64,000 bases of DNA from Umbilicaria muhlenbergii (Eukaryota; Ascomycota; Lecanoromycetes; Umbilicariales; Umbilicariaceae). Location of the stretch: NCBI GenBank assembly GCA_000611775.1, contig KK106981.1, forward strand, positions 1,004,162 to 1,068,161, written 5' to 3'. A program made the translations under genes and the position numbers. The notes beneath the pieces are model-generated. The model searched no databases and was not told the DNA's origin. It saw nothing but the letters and a program-made list of their open reading frames with translations. Below, one piece after another: positions 44,236 to 57,767 of this stretch. Position 1 is the stretch's first letter. Every line of letters begins with the position of its first letter.

Positions 44236-47200
44236 TAAATGAGAATGACTTGATGTGACACTGATGAAGAGTTGAGTGCAAGATGTTGATCTCAGGTTTA
44301 TTTTAATCTTTAAATCTGAAATGAAATGTGCAGAAGCTGATTCACTGCTTTAATGTAAACAGCTTATCTCTGTCTGTGATTAAAACTTTTGACATGTCAT
44401 GATGCTTGATTATGTCTTGAATAAACACTTCAATGAAATCAGCAACTGACATTGTCTCCTGTATTAAAATATAATGAGTCATTTTGATCAACTTATCAAT
44501 TATGATGAGGATTAAATCTCATGTCATACTTTCATATGTGCTGCTCAGTGACAGGTCTGTAATGAAGTTCATTGTCATCATATGTCATGACACTTTCAGG
44601 ACTGATAATGAGTTCAATAACTTATATGATTTGTGATGAGCTGACTTCACCTTTTGACATTCAACACAATCATGACAGTAACATCATACATCTCTGACAG
44701 TGTCAAGTCAGTCATAAGATCACTGCATCAATTTTATAATTTTTAACTTCCTGAAATGACCTGCAAAAACATCATCATGAAATCAACTGATCATCACATT
44801 GCAGAGGGCAGGGTTCTGTGAAATATAAACTTTATCATCATAATATATGACATCCTCAATTTCCTCTCAATGTTTTATTATGTCAGGGAGTATTATTGTC
44901 ATATTTGTCATTTCTGACTCAGTCAAGTTGTTTTTATCCTCAAGAGGGGTAGTTAATCTCTGTCATACTCATCATATCAAACTGTCTTTCAACTGCTCAG
45001 TATGAATCACATGTTCAAGTTGTTTAATAAACATTCTTATATAAGCTGTTATCTCCTCACCTATTGATAAGTGAGTAGACATGAGTTGAAGTGCTTCAAC
45101 AGTGTCAGCAGAAGCATTATCCTCAATTTAAAGATTAATAAAAATGTGACTTGCATCATCATTCATAACTGCAGTGTTTGCTGAGTTATTCTTGATTAAG
45201 TGCTGTTGAGGCTTTGCATATTTAAGCTTTTTTATTCAGTCACGGCTTGCTTCTTGAGCATGTAAGTCATGAACTGCTGATGTTTCAGTTATATCATCAG
45301 CTTCAGTATTCATTGTATTAATATATTCATCACAGCTTGCTTCTCAAGCATGTAGATCATAAACTGCTGATGTTTTAATCATGTCATCAGCTTCAATATT
45401 CATCATATTAACATTTTCATCATGATTTACTTCTTCTTAAGTAGATAAGTTCTGCACTGCTGATGTTCTGATGAGATCATCATCTTCAGTGTTCATTGCA
45501 CTGATAGTATTCATTGTGACAGATATGATGTTCTCTTGTTGTAAACTCTGTCATACTAAGTGTCTTGACTGCAGCATCATTGCAGCAAGTGTGTATAATT
45601 TCTTCTGCACTGACTTATAATCCTTGCTTCCTAAATGAAAGGACTGTTGCATTATTTCAGCAGTGATTAAGGTACTGACAGCCTTCAGCAGTTCATAATC
45701 AGGTCATCTTGATAAATCATCAGTAAAGTTCTTCTTGTCCTCTTGATATGTGATCTTAAAATCATACTCAGTGAGCTTTTCAGCTCACTTGAGCTGCCTT
45801 CATGTGAGGTTTGAGGTAGTCATGAATCAAACAAGGTTTGCATAATCAGTCAGTATGACAATTTGATGTTTAGCACCCTGACAGTAGTGTCATCAATGAT
45901 GCATGACTTTCATGATGACAAGGAGTTCTTGCTCACCTGTATCATATTAAGTTTCAGAATTTAGCAGCTTCTTGCTGTAATAAATAATTAATAATCAATG
46001 CAATTGACTGTCAACCTCAAAGTGTTGTGTCAAGATTTCATTAATTGTGAATTCAGAGACGTCTGTTTCAACCCTCATGAGTTTGTTTTCATCAAAGTAG
46101 TGTAGTAATGAAGCACTCATGAAGGTCTCCTTTAAAGCATTAAACACTTTCAATGTGACTCCTGAAAGTGAAAAAGAAGCAGGTATGACATTTTCTTGTT
46201 ATAACTCTTCTCTGACTTATAAGCTGCATGTTGAATAACTTGTGTTAAACCTTTATAATGAGATTAAGCTGCTCTGCTTTCCTTCAATGTCTTGATGAGG
46301 AGCAGTTCAGTGAGTTGAAAGAAGACTTAATATAATCTTAATCTTCTTTTTATTCCTTCCTGTTTTCAGAAGGTTTAACAGTGATGCTGTAATTCATGAA
46401 TAATCTCTTATAAACCTTCAGAAGAAGTTAATGAAGCTTAAAAAGATCTGCAATTCATGAATGTTCTTCAAGGGCAGTCATTCTTTGACAGCTTGAATCC
46501 TCTTCAAGTTCATGTATATGCCTTTCATGTTGATCTTGAATCCTAGAAAGTTCACTTTCATTGCATTAAATGAGCACTTACTGATCTTAAGATGAAGATC
46601 ATGAAGTCATAATGAATTTAGTACTTGTCATACATGCTCTTCATGCTTAGACTCATCTTTGCTAAAGATCAAGATATCATTCAAGTAGATCACACATATG
46701 ATGTTTAAAAACTCATCAAGTGCTTTATCAATGAAGGCTTGAAATGTAGCAGGAGCATTCATGAGACTGAAGAACATGACAAGATATTTGAATAAGTTGA
46801 ATCATGTTCAGAACATTATTTTCCACTCATCTCCTCCCTTGATTCATATTCAATTATATGCATTCTTGCAGTTCAGCTTAGTGAACTTCTTAACTCCTTG
46901 AAGATGATTCAACATGTCTGATATAAGTGATAGTGAGTAGTGATTTTTAATGATAATATTATTCAAGCACTTATAATTAATGACTAATCATAAGCTGCTG
47001 TCTGATTTTGATACAAACATAACAGGTGAAGCTGCAGATGATATTAATTTACAAATTATGCTTATCTTCATGACATCATCTAGATATACCTTCAGTACAT
47101 CAAGCTCAGCTGAGAACATTGAGTATAACTTTCTGAATGAAGGTTGCTGCTCTGATTTCAAGTCAATTGCATGATCATGTGAACCTCTCTTAAGCAAAGA

Positions 47201-47428
47201 CTGCTTCTCAGTCACCTGAAATATGTCTGTGAAGTCATGATATTCAGGAGGTAGTGTGTCATAAACATTATTGTACTCTTTGTCATATCACAACAAGTTC
47301 ATCTGTAGGGTATATTTTTTCATATCAGTCACTAGGTCCGCCAGCCTTATAAAGCAGTCAGTAATGATGAGGTTGTTCATATGTAAAACATTCTTCAACA
47401 CCTTCTTTTCATTGATGATGAATATATG
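44235..47428 (-). pseudogene. A3 pol region
   Basis: Minus-strand integrase (about 44,330-44,870), 30-codon linker repeats (about 45,243-45,500), RNase H (about 45,780-46,140) and RT (about 46,340-47,260; an open stretch at 46,988-47,215 holds KLYSMFSAELDVLKVYLDDV). It is broken. A4 interrupts at 47,429. Confidence 0.82.
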
Positions 47429-47709
47429 TGTCAGGGTCACCATATAATAGTATAACAGTACAACAAGTACAACACTATAGTATGACACTATAGTATGACA
47501 TTATATAAACATGATGACTCAACGCTTAGCGTCTTGACATCAAGTAAAACTCTTCACAAAGAGGTTCAGAAACCTGCTTCCTCAGTGATCAGTTTTGCCA
47601 CTGAATAGAAGACATATAATCATTGCATTGACCTCATCATGACTATATTGCTTATGACACTCTGTTCAAACATCATTATGACACTCTGTCATACTCTTTA
47701 CCTCTTACA
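47429..47709 (+). repeat. A4 5' LTR (281 bp)
   Basis: Starts TGTCAGGGTCACC and ends CCTCTTACA, the reverse of the A1 LTR. Partner at 55,385-55,665. Confidence 0.93.
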
Positions 47710-47710
47710 T

Positions 47711-47720
47711 ACTGATCACT
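47711..47720 (+). promoter_or_regulatory. Possible self-priming site of A4
   Basis: ACTGATCACT, one base after the 5' LTR, is the exact reverse complement of AGTGATCAGT at 47,584-47,593 inside the LTR. The same pair exists in A1 and A2. Family knowledge: Tf1/sushi-type chromoviruses prime reverse transcription from the 5' end of their own RNA annealed next to the LTR. That the LTR site is the RNA start is inference. Confidence 0.4.
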
Positions 47721-47762
47721 CAGTACCTTCAGGCGAACGGTCATGTTAAAAGCAAATAAGAC

Positions 47763-49090
47763 ATGATGACATCAACACTTCAATCTCATCAGGTCAGTGA
47801 AACAGTTGATAATCAAGCTGAGACAGGCCCTTTGATTAGCAGGTTTACATTATCAGTCATTAATACCTCTACTTCTGACATCATTGATGATGATGAACAT
47901 ATCACTGCAGGCAACCTTGATGACATCATTAAAGATCTTGAGGCAGTCACTGCTCATAATCAGGAGGTCATCAAGCATCAGTGATTACAGTTACAACATG
48001 TATGACAAGAAATTGAGTTTAAGGACAATAAAAGGAAGCTTCAAGAGTTTAATCAACATCTGCAAGAAAGTCCTTCAACTACAATAAACTCAGGGAATGA
48101 CACAGGTTCATCACATGAATTACAATGTTAAATTATGACAGACATTGCACCTCCCCCTTTTTAACATCTTATAAAGTCATGAGAGCCTCATCTCTATGCA
48201 GGAGGCGTCAAAGTCATGAGATGAAAACTTCAAGAATACTTGAATGAAATCAATTAAAACTGAGAGCTGATGTCAGAGCAATTTTTTACTGAATGAGATT
48301 TCATCATCTGAGCAGGCACCTACCTTGAGAAAATAATCATGAGTGACTGATGAAAGCAAAAAGAGCAGCATGATCACATCTGAGTCATCTACAACAACTT
48401 TTTAAAGATTCTAGAGAAGAACCTATTCCCTGATGAAGACATGAATGAATGAAATATCATCACCTTTAATGCAGCTGAACTTTGCAATCATGATATAATC
48501 ACCTCCTGATATGATAAATTATCAGAACTCTACTGCTTTCTTTCAACTTCACACAAGGAAATCAGTGAGATGCTCATTCAAGATCACTGATGATCAAGGC
48601 TTCCTCATCATGTTTTAACTGAATTATGATGTTGAGATCTGACGCAGGTTGCAAGACAGTCAGTGCAGGAAATTTCAGCACATCTTGACATCATCATTAA
48701 TCATGAATCATTTCAAAGCCGCTCAGACACCAAAAAGGATCATTAAAGCAAAACTGACAATAATGACAAAAGTACAACACAGACGTCATACTATGACAGA
48801 AAAGAATCTTTCACTGAACAATAAACCTCTCACCCTCAACAATTCAATCATGAAAGAGAGAACAATTCATGAGGCTTTTATTAAGAAAGTAGCCGTGACC
48901 AAAGCTGAAATTCAAATCACATACCAGTTGCAGAGAAAATGATCATGATAACAACACAGACATTCACAGGACCCTCATGCTGACAAGGAGACTTTATTTC
49001 TAAGAATGAAGTGAATGCACAAAAAGCAGCAGGCCTCTGTATCAAGTGTGAAGTCATCAATCATTGAACAAATGAATGTATGATGAGATG
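47763..49090 (+). pseudogene. A4 gag with CCHC knuckle
   Basis: N-terminal acidic stretch 47,763-47,984, a coiled-coil-like part to about 48,090, a capsid-like region, a Lys-rich stretch 48,649-48,942, and a cysteine/histidine knuckle at about 49,033-49,075. It is broken. Confidence 0.78.
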
Positions 49091-49109
49091 ATCAACAGCA
49101 GTCATTATC

Positions 49110-52100
49110 ACAGTTGATGTAAATAAATGATTCACAGTTAACCTTCAGCTCATCTTCTTATTTATCATTGATGATATCTCACATCTGATATCAGGGCAGT
49201 TAAAGGTGAACTCTCATACAACAAGAGATGATCTGAAGAAAAAATATTCATATATTATCAACAACAGCAGTGAGGGCAATATAATCACATGAGATGTTGT
49301 TGATAAGCTGTCTCTACTGACTGAATCCTATGAGGCTCAAGGCAATGCATGAGGTAATGTGATTGAGCTATCAGAGTCTGTCATACTGATGATTACAGCA
49401 TACAACACTGACGGTCAACCTTACCACTATAGCAATCATTTCTTTATCATACAAGACAACACATCAGCTCCTTTTGTCCTCAGGCTATCATTTTTAGTTC
49501 ATGCAAACTCAAATCACTACTATGATACAGGTAAATTCCTATGGAGAAAGTCAAAACATATTATCACACATCATATATTCACTGCTGATGAAAAGAAGGC
49601 GTTGAAGAATGTTTTATGTATGAACAACCTCATCATTATCAACTGCTTTATAAGGCCGGCGGACCTAGTGGCTGATATGGAAAAATATACCCTACAGATG
49701 AACTTGTTGTGATATGACAAAAAGTATGACAGTGTCTATGACAGTTTACCTCCTGAATATCATGACTTCACAGACATATTTCAAGCAGCTGAGAAGCAGT
49801 CTCTACTTAAGAAAGGTTCACATGATCATGTCATTGACTTGAAATCAGAGCAGCAACCTTCATTTAAAAAGTTATACTCAATGTCTTCAGCTGAGCTCAA
49901 TGTACTGAAGGTATATCTAGATGATGTTATGAAAGCAGGCATAATCTGTAAATTAATATCACCTGCAGCTTCACCTGTTATGTTTGTACTGAAATCAGAC
50001 AGCAGCTTAAAACTAGTCATTGAATATAAAAGCTTGAATGATATTATCATTAAAAATCACTACTCATTACCACTTATATCAGACATGTTGAATCATCTTC
50101 AAGGAGTTAAGAAGTTCACTAAGCTGAACTGCAAGAATGCATATAATTGAATATGAATCAAGGGTGAAGATGAGTGAAAAACAGCATTCTGAACATGATT
50201 CAGCCTGTTTAAATATCTTGTCATGTCTTTCAGTCTCATGAATGCTCCTGCTACATTTCAAGCATTCATTGATAAGGCTCTTGACAAGTTCCTTAATATA
50301 ATCTGCATGATTTATCTAGATGATATCCTGATCTTCAGCAAAGATGAATCTGAACATGAGGAACATGTATGACAAGTATTAACTGCATTATGACATCATG
50401 ATCTTCATCTTAAGATCAGCAAATGCTTCTTTAATGCAACAGAAGTGAACTTCCTGAGGTTTAAGATTAATACTGAAAACATACATATGAGTTCAGAAAG
50501 GATTCACGCTGTTGAAGAATGATTACCCTCAGAGAATGTTCATGAATTGCAGGTCTTTTTAAGCTTCATTAACTTCTTCTGAAGGTTTATAAGAGATTAT
50601 TCATGAATTGCAGCATCACTGTTAAATCTCCTGAAAACAGGAAAGAATAAAAAGAAGATTAAAGATACATCATTCTCTTCTTTTCAGTCTCAATGAACTG
50701 CTACTAAAAGAAAGCAGAACAGCCTGACCTCATTGTGAAGATTTAATACAAAATATTCAGCATGTAACCTGCAAGTCAAAGGAAAGTTATAACAAGAAAA
50801 TGTTGTACCTGCCTCTTTTTCACTCTCAGGAGTCACATTGAAAGTGTTTAATGCTTTGAAAGAGACCTTCATGAGTGCTTCATTGTTATGCTATTTTGAT
50901 GAAAACAAACTCATGAGGGTTGAAATGAACGCCTCTGAATTCACAATTGATGAAATCTTGACACAACACTTTAAGGTTGATGGTCAATTGCACTGATTAT
51001 TAATTACTTACTACAGTAAGAAGCTGCTAAATATTGAGACCTGATATGATACAGGTGAGCAAGAGCTCCTTGTCATCATGAAAGTCATGTATCATTGATG
51101 ACATTACTGTCAAGGCGCTAGGCACCTGATCATCATATTGACTGATCATGCAAACCTTGTTTGATTTATGACTACCTCAAACCTCACATGAAGGCAGCTC
51201 AAGTGAGCTGAAAAGCTCACTGAGTACAACTTTAAGGTCACATATCAAGAGAGCAAGAAGAACTCTGCTGATGATCTGTCAAGATGACCTGATTATGAAC
51301 TGCTGAAGACTGTCAGTACCTCAACTGCTGCTGAAATAATGCAACAGTCCTTCCATTTAGAAAGCAAGGATTATAAGTCAGTGCAGAAGAAATTATACAT
51401 GCTTGCTGCAATGACACTGCAGTCAAGACGCTCAGTACAACAGAAGTTACAACAAAAGAATGTCATATCTGTCACAATAAATAATATCAGTATGATGAAT
51501 ACTGAAGTCAGCAGCATGACTGAAACATCAGCAGTTCATGATCTACATGCTTGAGAAGCAAGCTGTGATGAACATATCAGTATGATGAATACTGAAGCTG
51601 ATGATATGACTGAAACATCAGCAGTCCGTGACCTATATGCTCAAGAAGCAAGCCGTGACTGAATGAAAGAGCTTGAGTATGCAAAACTCAAGCAGCACTC
51701 AATCAAGAATAATGCAGCAAGCACTGTAGTTATGAACAGTGACACAAGTCATGTTTTTATTAATCTTTAAATTAAGGATAATGCTTCTTCTGCTGACACT
51801 GTTGAAGTGCTTCAGCTCATGTCTACTCACTCACCCTTAAGTGAGGAGATAACAGCTTATACAAGAATGTTTATTAAACAATTTAAACATATGATTCATA
51901 CTGAACAGTTGAAAGATGATTTGATATGACAAGTACAACAGAGATTAGCTACCCCTCTCAAGGATAAAAACAACTTGATCAGGTCAGAAATGACAAATAT
52001 GATGATAATACTCCCTGACATAATGAAACATTGAGAGGAAATTGAGGATGTCATATACTACAATGATAAGATCTACATTCCGCAGAACCCTGCCCTCTGC

Positions 52101-53400
52101 AATGCAGTGATCAGTCAATTTCATGATGATATCTTTGCAGGTCATTTCAGGAAATCAAGAACTGCAAAATTAATGCAGTGATCTTATGACTGACTTAATG
52201 CTGTCAGAGACATATGATGTTACTGTCATGATTATGTTGAATGTCAAAAGGTGAAGCCAGCTCATCATAAATCATACAGGTTATTAAACTCATTATCAGT
52301 CTCAACTGAGTCATGACATACAATGACAATGAACTTCATTACGGATCTGCCACTGAGCAGCATGTATGAAAGTATGACATGAGATTCAATCCTTGTCATA
52401 GTTGATAAGTTGATCAAAATGACTCATTATATTTCAATACAGAAGACAATGTCAGTTGCTGACTTCATTGAAGTATTTATTCAGGACATAATCAAGCATC
52501 ATGACATGTCAAAAGTTTTAATCACAGACAGAGATAAGCTGTTTACATCAGAGCAGTGAATCAGCTTCTGCTTTCACATGTGATGTCATCATAACATGTC
52601 AACAGCTTTTCACCCGCAAACTGATGATCAAACAAAGAGGCAGAACCAGTCCCTGAAGATGTATTTATACATATTCATTAATGAGCAGCAAGAGGACTGA
52701 GTGAAGCTTTTACCCTGCATGAAGTTCTCATACAACAACTTCATACATGCTGCTATGAGAAAGAGCCCCTTTCAGCTTAACTTAAAGTGAGACCCTCAGA
52801 TGAGCCTAAGTAGACTGTTTATACAGCACTCACATGAACAAATAAGACCTTATGCAGATGCACAGCAGCTTCAAGATCAAATTGCAACAACTCAGGAGCA
52901 GCTACAACAGGTTAATGAAACATATGTAAATTATTATAATCAGCGCTGAACAGAGATAACATTCAAAGAAGGTGATTTAGTACTGATCAATGAAAAAAAT
53001 GTGTCAGTGAACAAGCAGATGAAGAAACTGCATTGAAAAAAACTTAACTCATTCATGATATGACATGTGATAAGTCAGTCATCATATGAACTTGACCTCT
53101 CAGAGGATTGAAACATTTATAACATATTCAACGTCACTCTATTGAAGTCATTTTGAGGCACACATCATGTGTTTCCTGCATTAGCAGGAAAAGACTTACT
53201 ACTCAACTGAGATGATGAGTGAGAAGTTAAGGCAATTGTGAATAATCATGTTCATGACAGCAGGCTTCAATACCTCATCAAATGAAAGCTGACAGATCAG
53301 GTGTGAGATGACACATGAGAGTCAACACACTTCATCTGCAATGTAAAGGCAAAAATGTGAAAATTTCATGCTGACAACTCTGACAAACAGAAATCTGAGC
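49110..53400 (+). pseudogene. A4 pol (protease, RT, RNase H, integrase, chromodomain)
   Basis: RT: SSAELNVLKVYLDDVMKAGI, LNDIIIKNHYSLPLISDML and FTKLNCKNAYN (49,839-50,150), then the MIYLDDILIFSKDE active-site region near 50,310-50,350. Integrase: FHDDIFAGHFRKS, LVIVDKLIKMTHYI, VLITDRDKLFTSEQ and MSTAFHPQTDDQTKRQNQSL (52,110-52,650). Chromodomain: RLQYLIKW near 53,260-53,285. It is broken by many lesions. Confidence 0.88.
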
Positions 53401-53407
53401 AAGCCTT

Positions 53408-53630
53408 AAGACATGACCCTTCAAGATTAATTAAGAAGCTGTCACAAAAGTCATGAGTCTTAAGATGTGACTCTTCAAGATTAATTGAGAAGCTGTCACA
53501 AAAGTCATGAGCTTTAAGATGTGATTCTTCAAGATTGATTGAGAAGCTGTCACAAAAGTCATGAGCCTTAAGACATGACTCTTCAAGATTGATTGAGAAG
53601 CTGTCACAAAAGTCATGAGTCTTAAGAATT
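53408..53630 (+). repeat. 54-bp tandem repeats after the A4 chromodomain
   Basis: About four units with TCAAGATTAATTGAGAAGC and TCACAAAAGTCATGAG, the reverse complement of the A1 array at 5,826-6,100. Confidence 0.9.
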
Positions 53631-53899
53631 GAAAACTTTGTCAGCTTTGTTAATCTGATCTTTTATGACAGAGCCTGTGCCTTACAACAAGTATGACAGA
53701 GGCTATGATGCTATGATGTTATGACAGGATCTTTAATAGAATTACTGCATGAACTACATTATCACAGATGTGTCACATTGCAGAGAACACTTAAGTACAG
53801 AAGCATTTCATTTCAGATTTAAAGATTAAAGTGAACTTGAGATCAACATCTTCACTCAACTCTTCATCAGTGTCATGTTAAATCATCTTCATTTATCTA

Positions 53900-54896
53900 C
53901 TTGTCTTCTGTCATCTTAAACTTTTCTTCATTATTTGATGAAGCCTCTGACCTCATCTCCTCAATGCAGCGCTGCTCACAGAGTTCAATATACTCTTGAT
54001 GATGATGAGATTGATGAGTGTTGAGGATGCAGAGAGTGTGAGCAGTGCTTTTCAGCAAGATAACAAGGGCTTGAATGAGCTCCTCAGGATTATTGAATTA
54101 ACATTAATCACCTCATTATGAATGCTGTGAGACTCACGTTGAGGAGCAGCTGCAGGGGGTGTGAAGAGTGCTGATAATGATTGATAAAAGGTGACAGCAT
54201 GAGGATCTGATGATCAGTCATTGAATGCTATGACTAGTTAGCAATGCAAAAGTACGACATAAAGTATGACAAAAGTATGACATAAAGTACAACAAAAGTA
54301 CAACATAAAGTATGACACTTTGTCATACTAAACAAAACAAAAGAGGATTAAGAAAGACAGACTTACAGTGTGCTGTCACTCCTCTGATCATCATAAACAC
54401 GCGCTGAGACAACAACATCAGAGCTTTCAGAGTCAAGAGCAGTGATGATCAGAGGCTCTGCTGTGCATTGCTCATGAGGGTTGCAGAGAGATATGCAACA
54501 TGTGCAAGCTCCTCTGTCTGACACAAAGCAGTGATCAACTTCAACTTTTATACAAGAGCCACAGTGAGCAGTATCTGACAACATGTGACTGAGATTCTCT
54601 TAAATCACATGCTCATGATGATGAGCCTGCTGCACATGAGCCGGCAGTGAGGTATCATCATGACATCACACAGAGCAGGAACTGCTGTTGAAGACATCAC
54701 TCAGAGGTAAATGCCTGACCCTCTTCAGATGCTGAACAGTCAGTTTTATCACTCTGTTTCCCTGTCTCTTTCTGAAGGTGTTGATCATCACAGTTTCATT
54801 CACTGACTCTGACTCAGAGCCCTCCTCATCACATTGAGCCTGAAGATTGATGAGCTTCCCTGATGAAGGCAGGTCTTCATCATTGTTCATGATCAT
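53900..54896 (-). pseudogene. Opposite-strand cysteine-rich region of A4
   Basis: This is the best preserved copy of this region. One open stretch (54,666-54,896) has an acidic, Ser-rich part (EEGSESESVNETVM) followed by a basic part (FRKRQGNRVIKL). A separate stretch (54,363-54,584) has clustered cysteines (HCGSC, DHCFV, ACTCC, HEQC). Short TCATACTTT-type repeats at 54,250-54,330 and a conserved part at about 53,940-54,080 follow. Direction is opposite to gag-pol. The start lies about 490 bp from the 3' LTR. Fossil; function unknown. Confidence 0.52.
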
Positions 54897-55384
54897 GAGT
54901 TCAAGAGTTCAAGTATTGATTGCTTATATAACATGTTAGCATCCATATGATGTATGACAGGAAGTATGACATCACAAGAATGTTAAACTGTGAGCTGCAA
55001 GCTTCATGATGCTTCCTTCATGAGGTGAACACCTCTGCAATGAGGATGATGTCATGAAGTCATCAGGTCACTCAATGAGCTGTGAAAAAGTCATGAGAAG
55101 TACAATGACATGTTGTAAGAGAGATGATGAAGAAGAAACATAAGAAAAGAGTGTTTTGAATTTATGATAAACATTTTAATTTCAATGTTTATGTTAAGAG
55201 GAACTTACTGCCAGGCGTGATATCATCACAATTAAGTGAAGCATGTGATTAATCTTACTTTAGTGCAGTTTCACACCCTCACCCTACATGATCAATCATT
55301 TATCAGGCCATCATGATGATGTCTATAATGATGAATTCAGAGTCAATTGACTTCAAGGATGACGTCATGAGAAGAGAAATGCTG

Positions 55385-55665
55385 TGTCAAGATCATTATA
55401 TAATAGTATGACAGTATGACAAGTATGACACTATAGTACAACACTATAGTATGACATTATATAAACATGATGACTCAGCGCCTAGCGCCTTGACATCAAG
55501 TAAAACTCTTCACAAGAAGGTTCAGAAACCTGCTTCCTCAGTGATCAGTTTTGCCACTGAATAGAAGACATATAATCATTGCATTGACCTCATCATGACT
55601 ATATTGCTTATGACATCTCATTCAAACATCACTATGACGCTCTGTCATACTCCCCGCCTCTTACA
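55385..55665 (+). repeat. A4 3' LTR (281 bp)
   Basis: Partner of 47,429-47,709. It is followed by the ATATG duplication at 55,666-55,670. Confidence 0.93.
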
Positions 55666-55670
55666 ATATG

Positions 55671-57538
55671 ATGTGCAGTAGTATGTTTTGACTTTCTTCA
55701 TAGAAATTTACTCATATTGTAGTAGTGATTTGAGTTTGCATGAACTAGAAATGATAACCTGAGGATGAAAGAAGCTGATGTGTTGTCTCATGTGATAAAA
55801 AAGCAGCTGTTATAGTGATAAGATTAACTGTTGATGTCATACACTGTAATAGTCAATATGATGAATTCTGACAAGTCAATCATATTGCCTCATGCATTGA
55901 CTTGAGCTTCATAGGGTTCAGTTTGTAAAGACAGTTCATTGACAACATATCATGTGATAATATTGCCTTGACTGTCATTGTCAATAATATATGAGTATTT
56001 TTTCTTCAGATCATCTCTTGTCATATGAAAGTTCACCTTTAACTGCCTTGATATCAGATGTGAGATATCATCAATGATAAATAAAAAGATGAGCTGAAGG
56101 TTGACTGCAAGTCATTTATTCACATTAACTGCAGTAGTGACTGCTGTTGATCATCTCATCATATATTTATTTATTCAATGACTGATGATTTTACACTTGA
56201 TACAAAGGTCAGCTGCTTTTCATGCATTCACTTTGTTCTTGAGAATAAAATCTTCTTGTCAGCATGAGGGTCCTGTGAACATCTGCATTATTATCATGAT
56301 CACTTTCTCTGCAACTGATATGTGATTTGAATTTCAGCTTTGATCATGATTACTTCTTTAATAAAAACCTCATGAATTGTTTTCTCTTTCATGATTGAAT
56401 TGTTGAGGGTGAGAGATTTATTATTCAGTGAAAAATTCTTTTCTGTCATAGTACAACATCTGTGTTGTACTTTTGTCATTATTGTCAGTTTTGCTTTAGT
56501 GATCCTTTTTGATGTCTGAGCAGCTTCAGAACAGTTCATGATTAATGATGATGTCAAGATATGCTGAAATTTCCTGCACTGACTGTCTTGCAACCTGCGT
56601 CAGATCTCAACATCATAATTCAGTTAAAACATGATAAGAAAGTCTTGATCATCAACAGTCTTGAATGAGCATCTCATTAATTTCCTTGTGTGAAGTTAAA
56701 AGAAAGCAGTAGAGTTCTGATAATCTGTTATATCAGAAGGTGATTATATCATGATTATAAAATTCAGCTGCATTGAAGGTGATGATATTTCATTCATTCA
56801 TGTCTTCATCAAGAGATAAGTTCTTCTTTAAAATCTTTAAAAAGTTGTTATAAATGATTTAAGTGTGATCATGCTGCTTCTTTTGCTTTCATCAGTCACT
56901 CATGACTGTTTTCTCAAGATAAGTGCCTGCTCAGATGATGAAATCTCATTTAATAAAAAATTACTCTGACATCAGCTCCTGATTCTGATTGATTTCATTC
57001 AAATATTTTTAAAGTTTTCATCTTATGACTTTAATGCCTCCTGCATAAAGGTGAGGCTCTCATGACTTTATAAGATGTTGAAAAGAGGAAGGTGTGATGT
57101 CTGTCATAATTTAACATCATAATTCATGTGATGAACCTGTGTCATTCTCTGAGTTTATTGTAATTGTAGTTGAAGGATCTTCTTGCAGATGTTGATTAAA
57201 CTCTTAAAGCTTCTTTTTATTATTCTCAAACTCAATTTCTTGTTGTATGCATCATAATTATAATCACTGACGCTTGATGATCTCCTGATTATGAGCAGTG
57301 ACTGCCTCAAGATCTTTAATGATGTTGTTATAATTGCCTGCAGTGATATGTTCATCATCATCAATGATGTTAAAAGTAGAAATATCAACAACTTATAATG
57401 TAAACCTGTTAATCAAAGACTCTGTCTCAATTTAATTGTTGACTGTTTCATTGACTTGATGAGATTGAAGTGTTGATGTCATCATGTTTTATTTGCTTTC
57501 AACATGACCATTCACCTGAAGGTACTGAGTGATCAGTA
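55671..57538 (-). pseudogene. A3 gag and protease region
   Basis: A3 resumes after A4. Minus-strand protease region (about 55,680-56,130), knuckle region (about 56,180-56,240), a Lys-rich gag stretch (56,300-56,593) and an N-terminal gag region (57,155-57,500). It is broken. Confidence 0.78.
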
Positions 57539-57767
57539 TGTAAGGAAGTGAGTGTATGACAGAGCATCATAATGATGTTTAAATGAAATGTCATAAGCAA
57601 TATAATCATGATAAGTTAATGCAATGATTATATGTCTTCTATTCAGTGGCAAAACTGATCACTGAGGAAGCAGGTTTTTGAACCTCCTTGTGAAGAGTTT
57701 TACTTAATATCAAGGCACTAGGCGCTGAGTCATCATATTTATATAATGTCATACTATAGTGTTGTAC
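57539..57767 (-). repeat. A3 5' LTR, cut by A5
   Basis: Begins TGTAAGGAAG like the A2 5' LTR and matches it for 229 bp, up to the point where A5 begins. Confidence 0.88.

Larger units (their letters stand above)
47429..55665 (+). mobile_element. Ty3/gypsy chromovirus A4, full-length, inserted in A3
   Basis: A4 is an 8,237-bp plus-orientation element with 281-bp LTRs (47,429-47,709 and 55,385-55,665). The ATATG target is duplicated at 47,424-47,428 and 55,666-55,670, with A3 continuous across it. Parts: gag from 47,763, CCHC knuckle at about 49,033-49,075, protease region about 49,110-49,560, RT about 49,750-50,640, RNase H about 50,830-51,200, linker repeats 51,480-51,660, integrase 52,060-52,900, chromodomain about 53,206-53,376, 54-bp repeats 53,408-53,630, and an opposite-strand cysteine-rich region 53,900-54,896. 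It looks structurally whole but is broken by many lesions. Confidence 0.93.
42419..57767 (-). mobile_element. Ty3/gypsy chromovirus A3, split by A4 and cut by A5
   Basis: A3 is a minus-orientation A element inserted in D. Its 3' LTR is 42,419-42,711 (293 bp). Its body is 42,712-47,428 and 55,671-57,538. Its 5' LTR begins at 57,539 and is interrupted by A5 at 57,768. It is collinear with A1 and A2 but internally incomplete, and broken by many lesions. It belongs with A2 by LTR length and by its TGTAAGG start. It is older than A4 and A5. Confidence 0.88.
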
